Counted from the stretch's first letter, positions 6,778 through 12,855 are shown. The stretch is DNA of 14,039 nucleotides from Candidatus Pacearchaeota archaeon (GCA_015520065.1 WAQV01000101.1:1-14039), one strand, 5' to 3'. Notes: generated by a model not told the origin, from the letters alone. Numbers and translations: made by a program.

Positions 6778-7029
6778 TTACTCTTTTTTAAGTGCAGTTG
6801 AAGCAGGAGATATAAATATAATTGTGTCGCCTCTCAGAAATGTTAGCCCGATGTTTCTCTTTATCTCGTTGTTCTGCATCTCTTTCGTGTTATCCAACAC
6901 TAAGTTTATGTGGATATCGAAGGCTAACAGAGTCCCCACGAATTGCTTATCTCCTTTTAAATGCACTAAAACTTCTTGACCTTTAGAGTTGTTCAACAAG
7001 TCCAAAGGCCTCTCAATTCCATTAACCAT
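6778..7029 (-). CDS. Lsm/Sm-like archaeal RNA-binding protein
   Basis: 83 residues with both Sm motifs: Sm1 VLVHLKGDKQFVGTLLAFDIHINLVLDN and, towards the end, Sm2 FLRGDTIIFISP. This is the SmAP1-type protein, forming a heptameric ring that binds U-rich RNA. Probable leaderless start: the minus-strand TATA GTTTTAAAAA (7051-7060) is about 26 nt upstream of the ATG. It is a single-gene unit here; the usual L37e neighbour is not adjacent on the downstream side. Confidence 0.93.
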   Translation of the reverse strand: MVNGIERPLDLLNNSKGQEVLVHLKGDKQFVGTLLAFDIHINLVLDNTKEMQNNEIKRNIGLTFLRGDTIIFISPASTALKKE

Positions 7030-7050
7030 ACCCTTATCTTGCAGAAGTTG

Positions 7051-7068
7051 TTTTTAAAACTTTCTTTT
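7051..7068 (-). promoter_or_regulatory. Promoter of lsm
   Basis: On the minus strand AAAAGAAAG is followed by TTTTAAAA, centred 26-27 nt upstream of the lsm ATG. This predicts a leaderless transcript. Confidence 0.6.
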
Positions 7069-7122
7069 TTCGATTATATAATTCAGATAAAAAGAAATTA
7101 CTTGGCAGTGAATCAGACATCA

Positions 7123-7138
7123 TAGTTAAATTTATATA
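7123..7138 (+). promoter_or_regulatory. Promoter of the acidic small ORF
   Basis: TAGTTAAA followed by TTTATATA. The TATA centre is 25-26 nt upstream of the ATG at 7160, the same spacing as for scpA and lsm, so transcription should start at or next to that ATG. Confidence 0.65.
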
Positions 7139-7159
7139 CTCAAACATGTTTTAACTGAC

Positions 7160-7291
7160 ATGGATACTGGCAGTGCAACAGATTCTGCTGATCGCGAGTT
7201 CCAGTTGATTGATTCTGAGTTTAACAGCTTTGAAAGCCTTGAAGAAGATTTTGAGAAAGATTTCTTAGAGTTTAATGAGCTAACTCCTTAA
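7160..7291 (+). CDS. Acidic 43-residue small protein
   Basis: An ATG-to-TAA frame of 43 codons between two minus-strand genes. Composition is very unusual: 14 Asp/Glu against 2 Lys/Arg (net about -12), and 6 Phe, mostly in the second half (DSEFNSF, LEEDFEKDFLEF), giving an acidic helix with a regularly spaced aromatic face. No known domain is recognised. Support for it being real: a TATA at exactly the leaderless distance, a T-rich stretch suitable as an archaeal terminator 20-40 nt after the stop, and no other use for this 290-nt gap. It could instead be a non-coding transcript, since a 13-bp inverted repeat spans its 3' third. Function unknown; acidic interaction peptide or DNA/RNA mimic are guesses. 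Confidence 0.6.
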   Translation: MDTGSATDSADREFQLIDSEFNSFESLEEDFEKDFLEFNELTP

Positions 7292-7302
7292 GGCTGTTAA
7301 AC
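7219..7302 (+). repeat. Inverted repeat across the 3' end of the acidic small ORF
   Basis: GTTTAACAGCTTT (7219-7231) and AAGGCTGTTAAAC (7290-7302) are complementary over 13 bp with one G-T pair, 10 of them perfect and contiguous. The right arm includes the end of the stop codon. In the transcript the arms would enclose 58 nt. Confidence 0.6.
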
Positions 7303-7310
7303 GACATCAG

Positions 7311-7330
7311 TTTTTTCTTTTTTATTTTTT
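7311..7330 (+). terminator. T-rich terminator after the acidic small ORF
   Basis: Runs of T (6, 6 and 7 nt, broken by single C or A) follow the stop codon, as used by archaeal RNA polymerase for intrinsic termination. It overlaps the 3' end of the convergent transketolase gene (stop at 7322). Confidence 0.5.
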
Positions 7331-9193
7331 TAACATCTTTTTTGCTTCTTTAACTATGCCTTTATGATTTATCTTGTATCTGTCAAGCAACTCGTCTTTC
7401 TTTCCTGAGTGAGGCATTTCTGTTATTGCAAGGTGTTTTATCTTCGGAAACTCTTTTTTTTCTTCACTAAGGACTGCAATTAGCATTTCTCCTATGCCTC
7501 CTTCCCTGTAATGGTCTTCAGCAATTATTAGTTTATTTCCGTGCTTTTTAAGGAAGCTTTTAAATTTAAGATGATTAAAAGGCTTTATGCAGTATATGTC
7601 AACAACTGCAGCATTGATGCCCTCTTTCTTTAATATCTCGTATGCTTTTAATGATTCATGCAGTGTTATTCCAGCACCTGCAAGAACAATCACATCATTT
7701 TTTGACTGCCTTACTACTTTAAAATCTCCGACAGGGAAGTTTTCCTTGTTGTTGTAAATAACAGGTGTTTTTGGTCTGGTTGTTCTTATGTATTTGATTC
7801 CTTTAAGCTTAGTGCAAAGTTTCACTATTTTCTTAGTTGAAACCGCATCACTCGGATAAAAAACTATGCTGTCAGGAAGGCATCTGAACATAGATATATC
7901 TTCCAATCCCATTTGAGATGCACCATCAGGACCTATAGAAACTCCTGCATGAGAGCCGCATATTGTGAAATTTCCTGAGGAGAGTGCAGACATTCTTATC
8001 TGGTCATGGGCTCTGGATAAAAATGCAGCAAAAGATGAGGCAAAAACCTTAAACCCTTTTTTGCTCAATCCCAATGCCATTCCAATCATGTTCTGCTCTG
8101 CTACATATGTCTCTATAAACTGTTCAGGAGAAACTTCTTTGATTTTTTCAGAATAAGTGGAATTGCTTACCTCTGCATCAACTGCGATAACTTTGTTGTC
8201 TTTCAGTGCTAGTTCAGCTAAAGTATTTCCGTATGCCTGTCGGGTTGCTATTTCTTGGCCTATGGAGTATTTTTTTATATTAAATGTCTCTTTCAAGTTT
8301 CTCGACTTTCCAGATTTTACAGAGTTTTTATAAGTTGTTTTTGCAACAGGTTTTTTAAGAGTTACTTTTGGCATCTCTGGATTTGGCAACTCCTCTAAAG
8401 CAATCTTTAACTGTTCTTTATTGAGGGGCTTTCCGTGCCAACCGTTTTTATTTTCCAAGAATGAGACTCCTTTTCCTTTGAAGGTTTTTGCAATTATCAT
8501 TACAGCTCTGTCTGAGTTTTTTGCAGCATCAAATGCATTAATTAGTTCTTCAATGTTATGACCGTTAACAGTTAAACACATCCAGCCAAACTCTTTGAAT
8601 CTTTTTTTATAGATGTTCACATTATGTCCTATCATTGTTTCACCTGTCTGGCCTAAACGATTGGCATCAATTATTGCAATTAGATTTTTTAGCCTGTAAT
8701 GCGAGGCAATCTGCAATGCCTCATAAACAGAGCCTTCAGCAATCTCGCTGTCTCCTAAAAGCACATACACCTTAAAGTTTTTGTTTTGAAGTTTTCCTGC
8801 AAGAGCCATTCCTACTCCAGCAGATAATCCCTGTCCTAAACTTCCTGTAGCTACTTTAACCCATTTGAGAGATTTTGGGATTGGATGCCCTTCGAGAGGG
8901 CTGTTAATTTTTCTTAAACTTTTAAGATTATATTTTATGCATCCTGCTCTGTAGAGAGCTGAATAAAGTATCGGTGCTGCATGGCCTTTGCTTAAAATGA
9001 ATTCGTCGTTATCAGGATTAAAAGGGTTTTTTGTGTCGAACAGCATTTCATTAAAGAACAACACAGACATTATTTCTGCGCATGAAAGACAGGTAGTAGG
9101 ATGACCGCTTCCAGCCTCTGTAGTCATTATTAGAGAATCTCGTCGTAAAATATTTGCAATATCCTGAAGAGCTTTCAGTTTATCTCTCACCAT
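7322..9193 (-). CDS. tkt: Transketolase, full length (fused)
   Basis: 623 residues with all three transketolase domains in one chain. The TPP-binding N-terminal domain shows GSGHP (28-32, H31), KGHA (H71), TGSLGQGLSAGVG (117-128), GDSEIAEGSVYEA (147-159) with N178 for Mg/TPP, and WHGKPL (H254). A linker of about 30 residues (280-310) leads to the pyrimidine domain with YVAEQNM (E366, which activates TPP) and HDQIR; the C-terminal domain has the GITLHESLKA and TEMPHSGKKDELL segments. It moves two-carbon units between sugar phosphates, linking glycolysis to pentose supply. Many archaea split it into two genes; here it is fused and close in size to the short eukaryotic-type enzyme. TATA-like ACTATAAAAA (9218-9227) gives a near-leaderless start. 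Confidence 0.95.
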   Translation of the reverse strand: MVRDKLKALQDIANILRRDSLIMTTEAGSGHPTTCLSCAEIMSVLFFNEMLFDTKNPFNPDNDEFILSKGHAAPILYSALYRAGCIKYNLKSLRKINSPLEGHPIPKSLKWVKVATGSLGQGLSAGVGMALAGKLQNKNFKVYVLLGDSEIAEGSVYEALQIASHYRLKNLIAIIDANRLGQTGETMIGHNVNIYKKRFKEFGWMCLTVNGHNIEELINAFDAAKNSDRAVMIIAKTFKGKGVSFLENKNGWHGKPLNKEQLKIALEELPNPEMPKVTLKKPVAKTTYKNSVKSGKSRNLKETFNIKKYSIGQEIATRQAYGNTLAELALKDNKVIAVDAEVSNSTYSEKIKEVSPEQFIETYVAEQNMIGMALGLSKKGFKVFASSFAAFLSRAHDQIRMSALSSGNFTICGSHAGVSIGPDGASQMGLEDISMFRCLPDSIVFYPSDAVSTKKIVKLCTKLKGIKYIRTTRPKTPVIYNNKENFPVGDFKVVRQSKNDVIVLAGAGITLHESLKAYEILKKEGINAAVVDIYCIKPFNHLKFKSFLKKHGNKLIIAEDHYREGGIGEMLIAVLSEEKKEFPKIKHLAITEMPHSGKKDELLDRYKINHKGIVKEAKKMLKK

Positions 9194-9217
9194 CTTTTTT
9201 AAACTAAGTGGTTTCTG

Positions 9218-9227
9218 GTTTTTATAG
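9218..9227 (-). promoter_or_regulatory. TATA box of transketolase
   Basis: The minus strand reads ACTATAAAAA, centred about 29 nt upstream of the tkt ATG at 9193. Confidence 0.5.
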
Positions 9228-9293
9228 TTTGTTATTCACATAAATCCGAAGATAGTTGTAGTCAAGGCGCTAAATGCTCTCTAATGCTCAACT

Positions 9294-9319
9294 AAAAGCT
9301 TCGGGAAAGCTTTTTAAAC
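9294..9319 (+). promoter_or_regulatory. Palindrome overlapping the probable rpoE-operon promoter
   Basis: AAAAGCTT (9294-9301), CGGGA, AAGCTTTT (9307-9314) is an 8-bp perfect inverted repeat. Its right arm runs into TTTTTAAA, the likely TATA box, and GGGAAAGC is in the BRE position, so a protein bound to the palindrome would block TBP/TFB. Predicted start is near 9341, leaving about 26 nt of leader; a second TATA-like TATTAAAC (9342-9349) would give a leaderless start at 9367. Confidence 0.5.
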
Positions 9320-9366
9320 CAAATTTTATTTAGTTTATTGCTATTAAACTCTTAACACTGACTAAA

Positions 9367-9957
9367 ATGTTCTACCTGACAGAAGTTGAGGATTATGTAA
9401 GAGTTGAACCAAAGTTGTTCGGATTGCCTACTGCAGAGGCTGTTGAAAGGCAGCTTAAAGAGATTTACAATGATTACTATGATAAGGAGCTTGGCAGAGT
9501 AGTTGCAGTTATAGAAGTTTTAAGTGTTGATGACGGCGTTTTAATCCCTGGAGACGGAGCTGCATACTATAATTCAAGATTCAAGCTTATCGTATGGAAA
9601 CCTGTTCTTCATGAGCTTGTATATGGAGAAATCTTAGAAATAACAAACTTTGGAGCATTCATAAACATGGGAGTAATGAGAGGAATGATCCATATAAGCC
9701 AGACAATGGACGATTTTGTAAGCTTCAGCAAGTCAAATACTCTTGTAGGAAAGGCTTCAAAAAGAAGCTTAAAGCAAGGAGATTTGTGCCTTGCAAGAAT
9801 AGTCGCAATAAGCCATAAAGGAGATGAACCAAAGATAGGGCTTACAATGAGGCAACCAGGACTTGGAAAACTGGAATGGATTAAAGAGGATAAAATTAAA
9901 AAAGCCAAAGAAGCAGCAAAAGCTGCAAAAGCAGAAGAGAAAAAAGGTAAAAAATGA
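9367..9957 (+). CDS. rpoE1: DNA-directed RNA polymerase subunit E' (Rpo7/Rpb7-like)
   Basis: 196 residues. The N-terminal tip domain begins with the typical MFYLTEVEDYVRVEPKLFG and contains GRVVAVIEVLSVDDGVLIPGDGAAYY. The C-terminal S1/OB domain has LVYGEILEITNFGAFINMGVMRGMIHISQ (84-112) and closes with PKIGLTMRQPGLGKLEWI (155-172), followed by a Lys/Ala/Glu helical tail (173-196). With subunit F it forms the RNAP stalk that aids open-complex formation and binds the nascent RNA. It is the first gene of the operon with spt4, S24e and S27ae. The next gene overlaps its end by 4 nt. Confidence 0.96.
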   Translation: MFYLTEVEDYVRVEPKLFGLPTAEAVERQLKEIYNDYYDKELGRVVAVIEVLSVDDGVLIPGDGAAYYNSRFKLIVWKPVLHELVYGEILEITNFGAFINMGVMRGMIHISQTMDDFVSFSKSNTLVGKASKRSLKQGDLCLARIVAISHKGDEPKIGLTMRQPGLGKLEWIKEDKIKKAKEAAKAAKAEEKKGKK

Positions 9958-10256
9958 GAGAGGAGAAGAGAATGTCAATTGATAAACTGATTGAGGAAAG
10001 AGCTAAAGCAAAAGAAGAGAGAAGAAAAGTCCTTAATGAAAGCGGAGAAGGATATGATATATGCTATTATGCATTTCGTGGGCTGTGCGATGATACAAAA
10101 GATAAGAGAATCTTTAATAAATACTGTTTAGGAAGATACAACTCTTGTTATATATTCAGACAAACAAACAGTCTTATTAATTTTTGGAAAGGCATCAACG
10201 AATCACTTAGGGTTTTTAAAGAGAAAGGATACATAGAGGAGGATAAGGTTATTTAA
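9954..10256 (+). CDS. Cys-containing protein of unknown function inserted between rpoE1 and spt4
   Basis: 100 residues if started at the ATG overlapping the rpoE1 stop (9954, AGGT nearby), or 94 if started at the ATG at 9972, which has a better Shine-Dalgarno (GAGGAG, 6 nt spacing); I cannot decide. Residues 8-27 are a charged helix (DKLIEERAKAKEERRK). The core has four cysteines in the pattern C37-x7-C45-x12-C58-x6-C65 with many aromatics (YDICYYAFRGLC; YCLGRYNSCYIFR), suited to binding zinc or a cluster, followed by a NFWKGINESLRVFKEKGYI helix. I do not recognise the family. Being inside the RNAP/Spt4/ribosomal operon, 2 nt before spt4, suggests a role in transcription or translation; this is inference from location. 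Confidence 0.8.
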   Translation: MREEKRMSIDKLIEERAKAKEERRKVLNESGEGYDICYYAFRGLCDDTKDKRIFNKYCLGRYNSCYIFRQTNSLINFWKGINESLRVFKEKGYIEEDKVI

Positions 10257-10258
10257 AG

Positions 10259-10447
10259 ATGGTAAAGCAAAAAGCATGTAAAATTTGCAATGCAATTTTT
10301 GAGGCAGATAAATGCCCTCTTTGCGGCTCTAAAGAGTCAACAGAGGGTTTCAAAGGGAAAATAATAATTTTAAATCCTGAAAAATCAGAGATTGCTCAAA
10401 AACTTAACATTAAGAACAAAGGAGCTTTTGCAATTAAAACTCGTTAA
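10259..10447 (+). CDS. spt4: Transcription elongation factor Spt4 (RpoE'')
   Basis: 62 residues, the usual archaeal size. A zinc ribbon is formed by C7-K-I-C10 and C19-P-L-C22, followed by the SKESTEGFKGKIIILNPEKSEIAQKLNI core that pairs with Spt5 NGN, and the typical GAFAIKTR end. With Spt5 it clamps RNA polymerase on the template and increases processivity. It starts 2 nt after the preceding stop, within the rpoE1 operon. Confidence 0.95.
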   Translation: MVKQKACKICNAIFEADKCPLCGSKESTEGFKGKIIILNPEKSEIAQKLNIKNKGAFAIKTR

Positions 10448-10465
10448 TTCAATTAAATAGATAAA

Positions 10466-10816
10466 ATGAGAGAGTTTAAGGTGATAGAAGAAAAAGAAAA
10501 CCCATTATTTAACAGGAAAGAACTCAAGATAGAGATAGTTGCAGATGTAACTCCAAGCCGTCTGGAAGCAGGGAAAGCTATTGCTGAGAAGCTTTCTGTT
10601 GATATTGACAGAGTGTCAGTTCAGAGAATAGATGGAAAATTCGGCTCAAATAGCTTTATTGTTGAGGCTGATGTTTACAATTCTAAAGAGGACAGGGAGA
10701 AAGTTGAAGGAAAGATAGAAACTCCTAAAGAAGATAACTCTAATAGCGAGGACAGTCAGGCTTCGGAAAGCAGTGTGCAGGAATCCAGCAGTAATGAAGC
10801 TCAGCAATCTTCATAA
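10466..10816 (+). CDS. rps24e: 30S ribosomal protein S24e with an unusual acidic Ser-rich tail
   Basis: 116 residues. Residues 1-80 match S24e: EEKENPLFNRKELKIEI, then VTPSRLEAGKAIAEKLSVD, and VQRIDGKFGSNSFIVEADVYNSKEDREKVEG. Archaeal S24e is normally about 100 residues and continues after this with a short basic/KRN-type segment; here that is replaced by about 35 residues of Ser, Glu, Asp, Gln and Asn (EDNSNSEDSQASESSVQESS...), a disordered acidic tail. It lies 18 nt after spt4 and 26 nt before S27ae, in the conserved archaeal order. Confidence 0.95.
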   Translation: MREFKVIEEKENPLFNRKELKIEIVADVTPSRLEAGKAIAEKLSVDIDRVSVQRIDGKFGSNSFIVEADVYNSKEDREKVEGKIETPKEDNSNSEDSQASESSVQESSSNEAQQSS

Positions 10817-10842
10817 TAATCCTATAATTATTACAATTTAAA

Positions 10843-11043
10843 ATGGCAAAGAAAAAATCCGTAAAAAAAGGGAAAAAACCTCATAAAAACAAGCCAACCA
10901 GCAAGAAATACGCGAAATACAAAATAGAGGGTGATAGCATAAAAAGAGAAAGATTTTGCCCGAGATGCGGGCCAGGAGTGTTTTTAATGATTGCAAAGAA
11001 CAGAGTGTATTGCGGAAAGTGCCATTATTCTGAATTTAATTGA
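10843..11043 (+). CDS. rps27ae: 30S ribosomal protein S27ae
   Basis: 66 residues. The C-terminal zinc ribbon is C39-P-R-C42-G-P-G ... C57-G-K-C60-H-Y-S-E, diagnostic of S27ae. A basic N-terminal extension (residues 1-22, mostly Lys with a PHKNKP segment) precedes the KYAKYKIEGDSIKR core. It follows rps24e as in most archaea. There is no ubiquitin fusion, as expected for archaea. Confidence 0.95.
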   Translation: MAKKKSVKKGKKPHKNKPTSKKYAKYKIEGDSIKRERFCPRCGPGVFLMIAKNRVYCGKCHYSEFN

Positions 11044-11096
11044 ATTTGCTATTTCTCATAAATAAAATTTTTAAACCCTCTCTTTTCCATGATTTT

Positions 11097-11540
11097 ATGG
11101 GCGACAAATACAAAATAGAGGTGTTTGATCCTGACAATCCGGAATTGTATCTACTTGCACTGGAAGCAGCTATAGAAATAGGTAACTATATGAACAGCAA
11201 AAATAGCAGTGGGAAGTATGCAAGACACCTATCTGAGCTGATTAATGACTTAACTCAAGGAGACATTCCTCCGATAAAAAGAGACTTTTCTCTTTCAAAC
11301 ATTCTTGCTTACTCAATATCTGGAAGAGAAGATTTTAGGAGATTCTGGGCAAGAAAGGGAAATTACTTAGATAATGTCCTGCTTCAAACAAATCTGGTTG
11401 CAAAAGACTTGAGAGATTTTAGAAATCTGTCTAAAGAGAAGCTGAGATTTCTGGAAGAATTCTGCTTAAATCTAAGTGATGAGTTACAAAACTATACTCC
11501 GCCATACCCAATAGATAAAACCTCCTCAATCTCCAGATAA
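11097..11540 (+). CDS. Hypothetical protein downstream of rps27ae
   Basis: I do not recognise it. The frame can be opened at a TTG (11040) that overlaps the S27ae stop, giving 166 residues, but I prefer the ATG at 11097 (147 aa). A TATA (ATTTTTAAA, 11067-11075) is 26 nt upstream of it, and the residues before it (mostly hydrophobic, low complexity) look like translated promoter sequence. The protein is predicted alpha-helical (PELYLLALEAAIEIGNYM; ARHLSELINDL; DFRNLSKEKLRFLEEFCLNLSDEL) with a polar C-terminus and no cysteine cluster. It may be made from the rpoE1 operon, its own promoter, or both. Confidence 0.7.
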   Translation: MGDKYKIEVFDPDNPELYLLALEAAIEIGNYMNSKNSSGKYARHLSELINDLTQGDIPPIKRDFSLSNILAYSISGREDFRRFWARKGNYLDNVLLQTNLVAKDLRDFRNLSKEKLRFLEEFCLNLSDELQNYTPPYPIDKTSSISR

Positions 11541-11683
11541 AAGTTCCATTTTTAAGTAAATTTTTAGTAACAGTTTATTCTGGTGTAGTACCTAATAACC
11601 TATTTAGTTTTTAAACCGTAGTGCCTAACAGAATTACTACTATTGGCTGACAATCCGATGTCATTTTTAAAGAGTAACAAAAC
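11541..11683. other. Non-coding stretch with an imperfect direct repeat
   Basis: No credible ORF on either strand. T runs just after the stop at 11540 (ATTTTTAAG, AATTTTTAG) are likely terminators of the rpoE1 operon. GTAGTACCTAA (11585-11595) and GTAGTGCCTAA (11618-11628) are 10/11 identical, 33 nt apart. A TATA-like TTTTTAAACC (11608-11617) lies between them, but nothing downstream of it is recognisable. Confidence 0.4.
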
Positions 11684-11698
11684 CGAAAGATTTATATA
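11684..11698 (+). promoter_or_regulatory. Strong BRE/TATA promoter of a non-coding gene
   Basis: CGAAAGA followed by TTTATATA, preceded by AAAAC. It is nearly the same as the promoter at 4328-4344. Predicted start is near 11720, and no ORF of useful size follows before the separate scpA promoter, which implies an RNA product. Confidence 0.65.
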
Positions 11699-11719
11699 GG
11701 AGTGGATACTGTATTTTAT

Positions 11720-11810
11720 ATCACCTCTTTTTCCCCAGGAGAGGCTTCAAGTCAAACTCTTTGACCTGACTTGAACACTCTCCCAGGGTTTTATAATCAT
11801 CTTGCAATTT
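11720..11810 (+). ncRNA. Candidate structured RNA with a long three-segment hairpin
   Basis: About 25 nt after the promoter begins a locally GC-rich stretch that folds as one long stem: CCC (11733-11735) with GGG (11786-11788); a 2x2 loop CA/CA; GGAGAG (11738-11743) with CTCTCC (11778-11783); a 2x2 loop GC/CA; TTCAAGTCA (11746-11754) with TGACTTGAA (11767-11775); and a 12-nt apical loop. Total 18 base pairs, all Watson-Crick. TTTT follows the stem directly and ATTTTTG lies at 11807-11813 as possible ends. It matches no RNA I know: no C/D boxes, no SRP or RNase P landmarks, not a tRNA. GC-rich islands in AT-rich archaeal genomes are typically stable RNAs. The exact ends are estimates. Confidence 0.6.
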
Positions 11811-11855
11811 TTGAGGCATTTCCTTTATGTTACTTTACAGGTGGTTTAAAAGTCA

Positions 11856-11865
11856 TATTTATAAA
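11856..11865 (+). promoter_or_regulatory. TATA box of scpA
   Basis: TATTTATAAA, centred 26 nt before the scpA ATG (11887), predicts a leaderless mRNA independent of the upstream RNA gene. Confidence 0.65.
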
Positions 11866-11886
11866 ACTCTTTTTACTCTATAATTC

Positions 11887-12855
11887 ATGGACAAAAGTGT
11901 TGAAAACACTAATTCCAACGATGGTGTAAGTGAAACAAAAAAGACTAATGTGAATCAAGAGCAGGTTCATGATTTGTTGTTTAATAGAGAGATTGGATGG
12001 CAGGAGATAATTTATGACCTGATAAATACAGAACAGTTAGACCCTTGGGACATAGATATTGTTGTACTTACAAACGAGTATCTTAAGAGAATACAGCAGC
12101 TTGAGGAGATGGATTTTTTTATATCAAGCAAGGTATTGCTTGCAGCAGCACTTTTGTTGCGTATTAAATCAGAGATTCTTTTGAACAGATATATAAAAAG
12201 CATAGATGAGATTTTGTTTGGGAAGCAGGATAAAAAGAAAGAGTCTATTGAAAGGATTGAGCTTGAAGAGAGCATTCCTGAGTTAATTCCACGAAGCCCT
12301 TTGCCAAGGTTCAGAAAAGTAACTCTAAAAGAGCTTATTGAGGCATTGAACAAGGCAATAATCACAGAAAACAGAAGAATTAAAAAAGAGATAGTAAAAA
12401 GAAATACTTTAAGGGAAACAAGCATTTCACTTCCAAAAAAAAGAATAAGCATTAAAGACAAGATAAGAGAGATTTATGAAAAGTTGTCAGAGTATTTCAA
12501 GATTAACAGCACTGAAAAACATATAGCGTTTAGCAGTTTTGTTGGAGCTGATAGAGAAGAGAAAATAATATCTTTTTCCTCATTACTTCATTTGGAAAAC
12601 CAAAAAAAAGTCTGGCTTGAGCAGGAAAACCCTTTTGAAGAAATTTACATCTGGCTTAAAAATGTATACTTGAAACACAATCCAGACCCTTTTTCTGACT
12701 TGAAGTCAGATATAGATGAGATTTCTTCTGCAACATCTGATAAGGCTTTCTTAAGAAAAAAACCAGCACAAGAAAAACAAAAAGGCAAACAAAAAACTGT
12801 CCTAAAAACTTCTTCAGAAGACTTTGAGAATCCTCTTGCAGGAGTGTTTGACTAA
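11887..12855 (+). CDS. scpA: Segregation and condensation protein A (kleisin)
   Basis: 322 residues. After a polar N-terminus (1-22) comes the ScpA core: HDLLFNREIGWQEIIYDLINTEQLDPWDIDIVVLTNEYLKRIQQLE, then SSKVLLAAALLLRIKSEILL (to about residue 98). A charged middle region (105-195) is followed by the C-terminal winged-helix part with SSLLHLENQKKVWLEQENPFEEIYIW (about 228-256), and a disordered polar tail ending FENPLAGVFD. As a kleisin it bridges the two SMC heads in the condensin complex for chromosome compaction and segregation. No smc or scpB lies next to it. Leaderless start with TATA at 11856. Confidence 0.92.
   Translation: MDKSVENTNSNDGVSETKKTNVNQEQVHDLLFNREIGWQEIIYDLINTEQLDPWDIDIVVLTNEYLKRIQQLEEMDFFISSKVLLAAALLLRIKSEILLNRYIKSIDEILFGKQDKKKESIERIELEESIPELIPRSPLPRFRKVTLKELIEALNKAIITENRRIKKEIVKRNTLRETSISLPKKRISIKDKIREIYEKLSEYFKINSTEKHIAFSSFVGADREEKIISFSSLLHLENQKKVWLEQENPFEEIYIWLKNVYLKHNPDPFSDLKSDIDEISSATSDKAFLRKKPAQEKQKGKQKTVLKTSSEDFENPLAGVFD

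Noticed and set aside
9609..9978. Two antisense frames over rpoE1
   Set aside because: Shadows of a conserved gene; hydrophobic composition comes from reversed Lys/Glu-rich codons.
11720..11810. The hairpin RNA as a C/D or H/ACA guide RNA
   Set aside because: No RTGATGA/CTGA boxes. The ACA within GAACACTC sits inside a stem rather than 3' of a hairpin, and the internal loops lack tandem G-A pairs for a kink-turn.
11829..11885. 18-codon ORF upstream of scpA
   Set aside because: It covers the scpA TATA box and ends just before the scpA ATG; no independent support.
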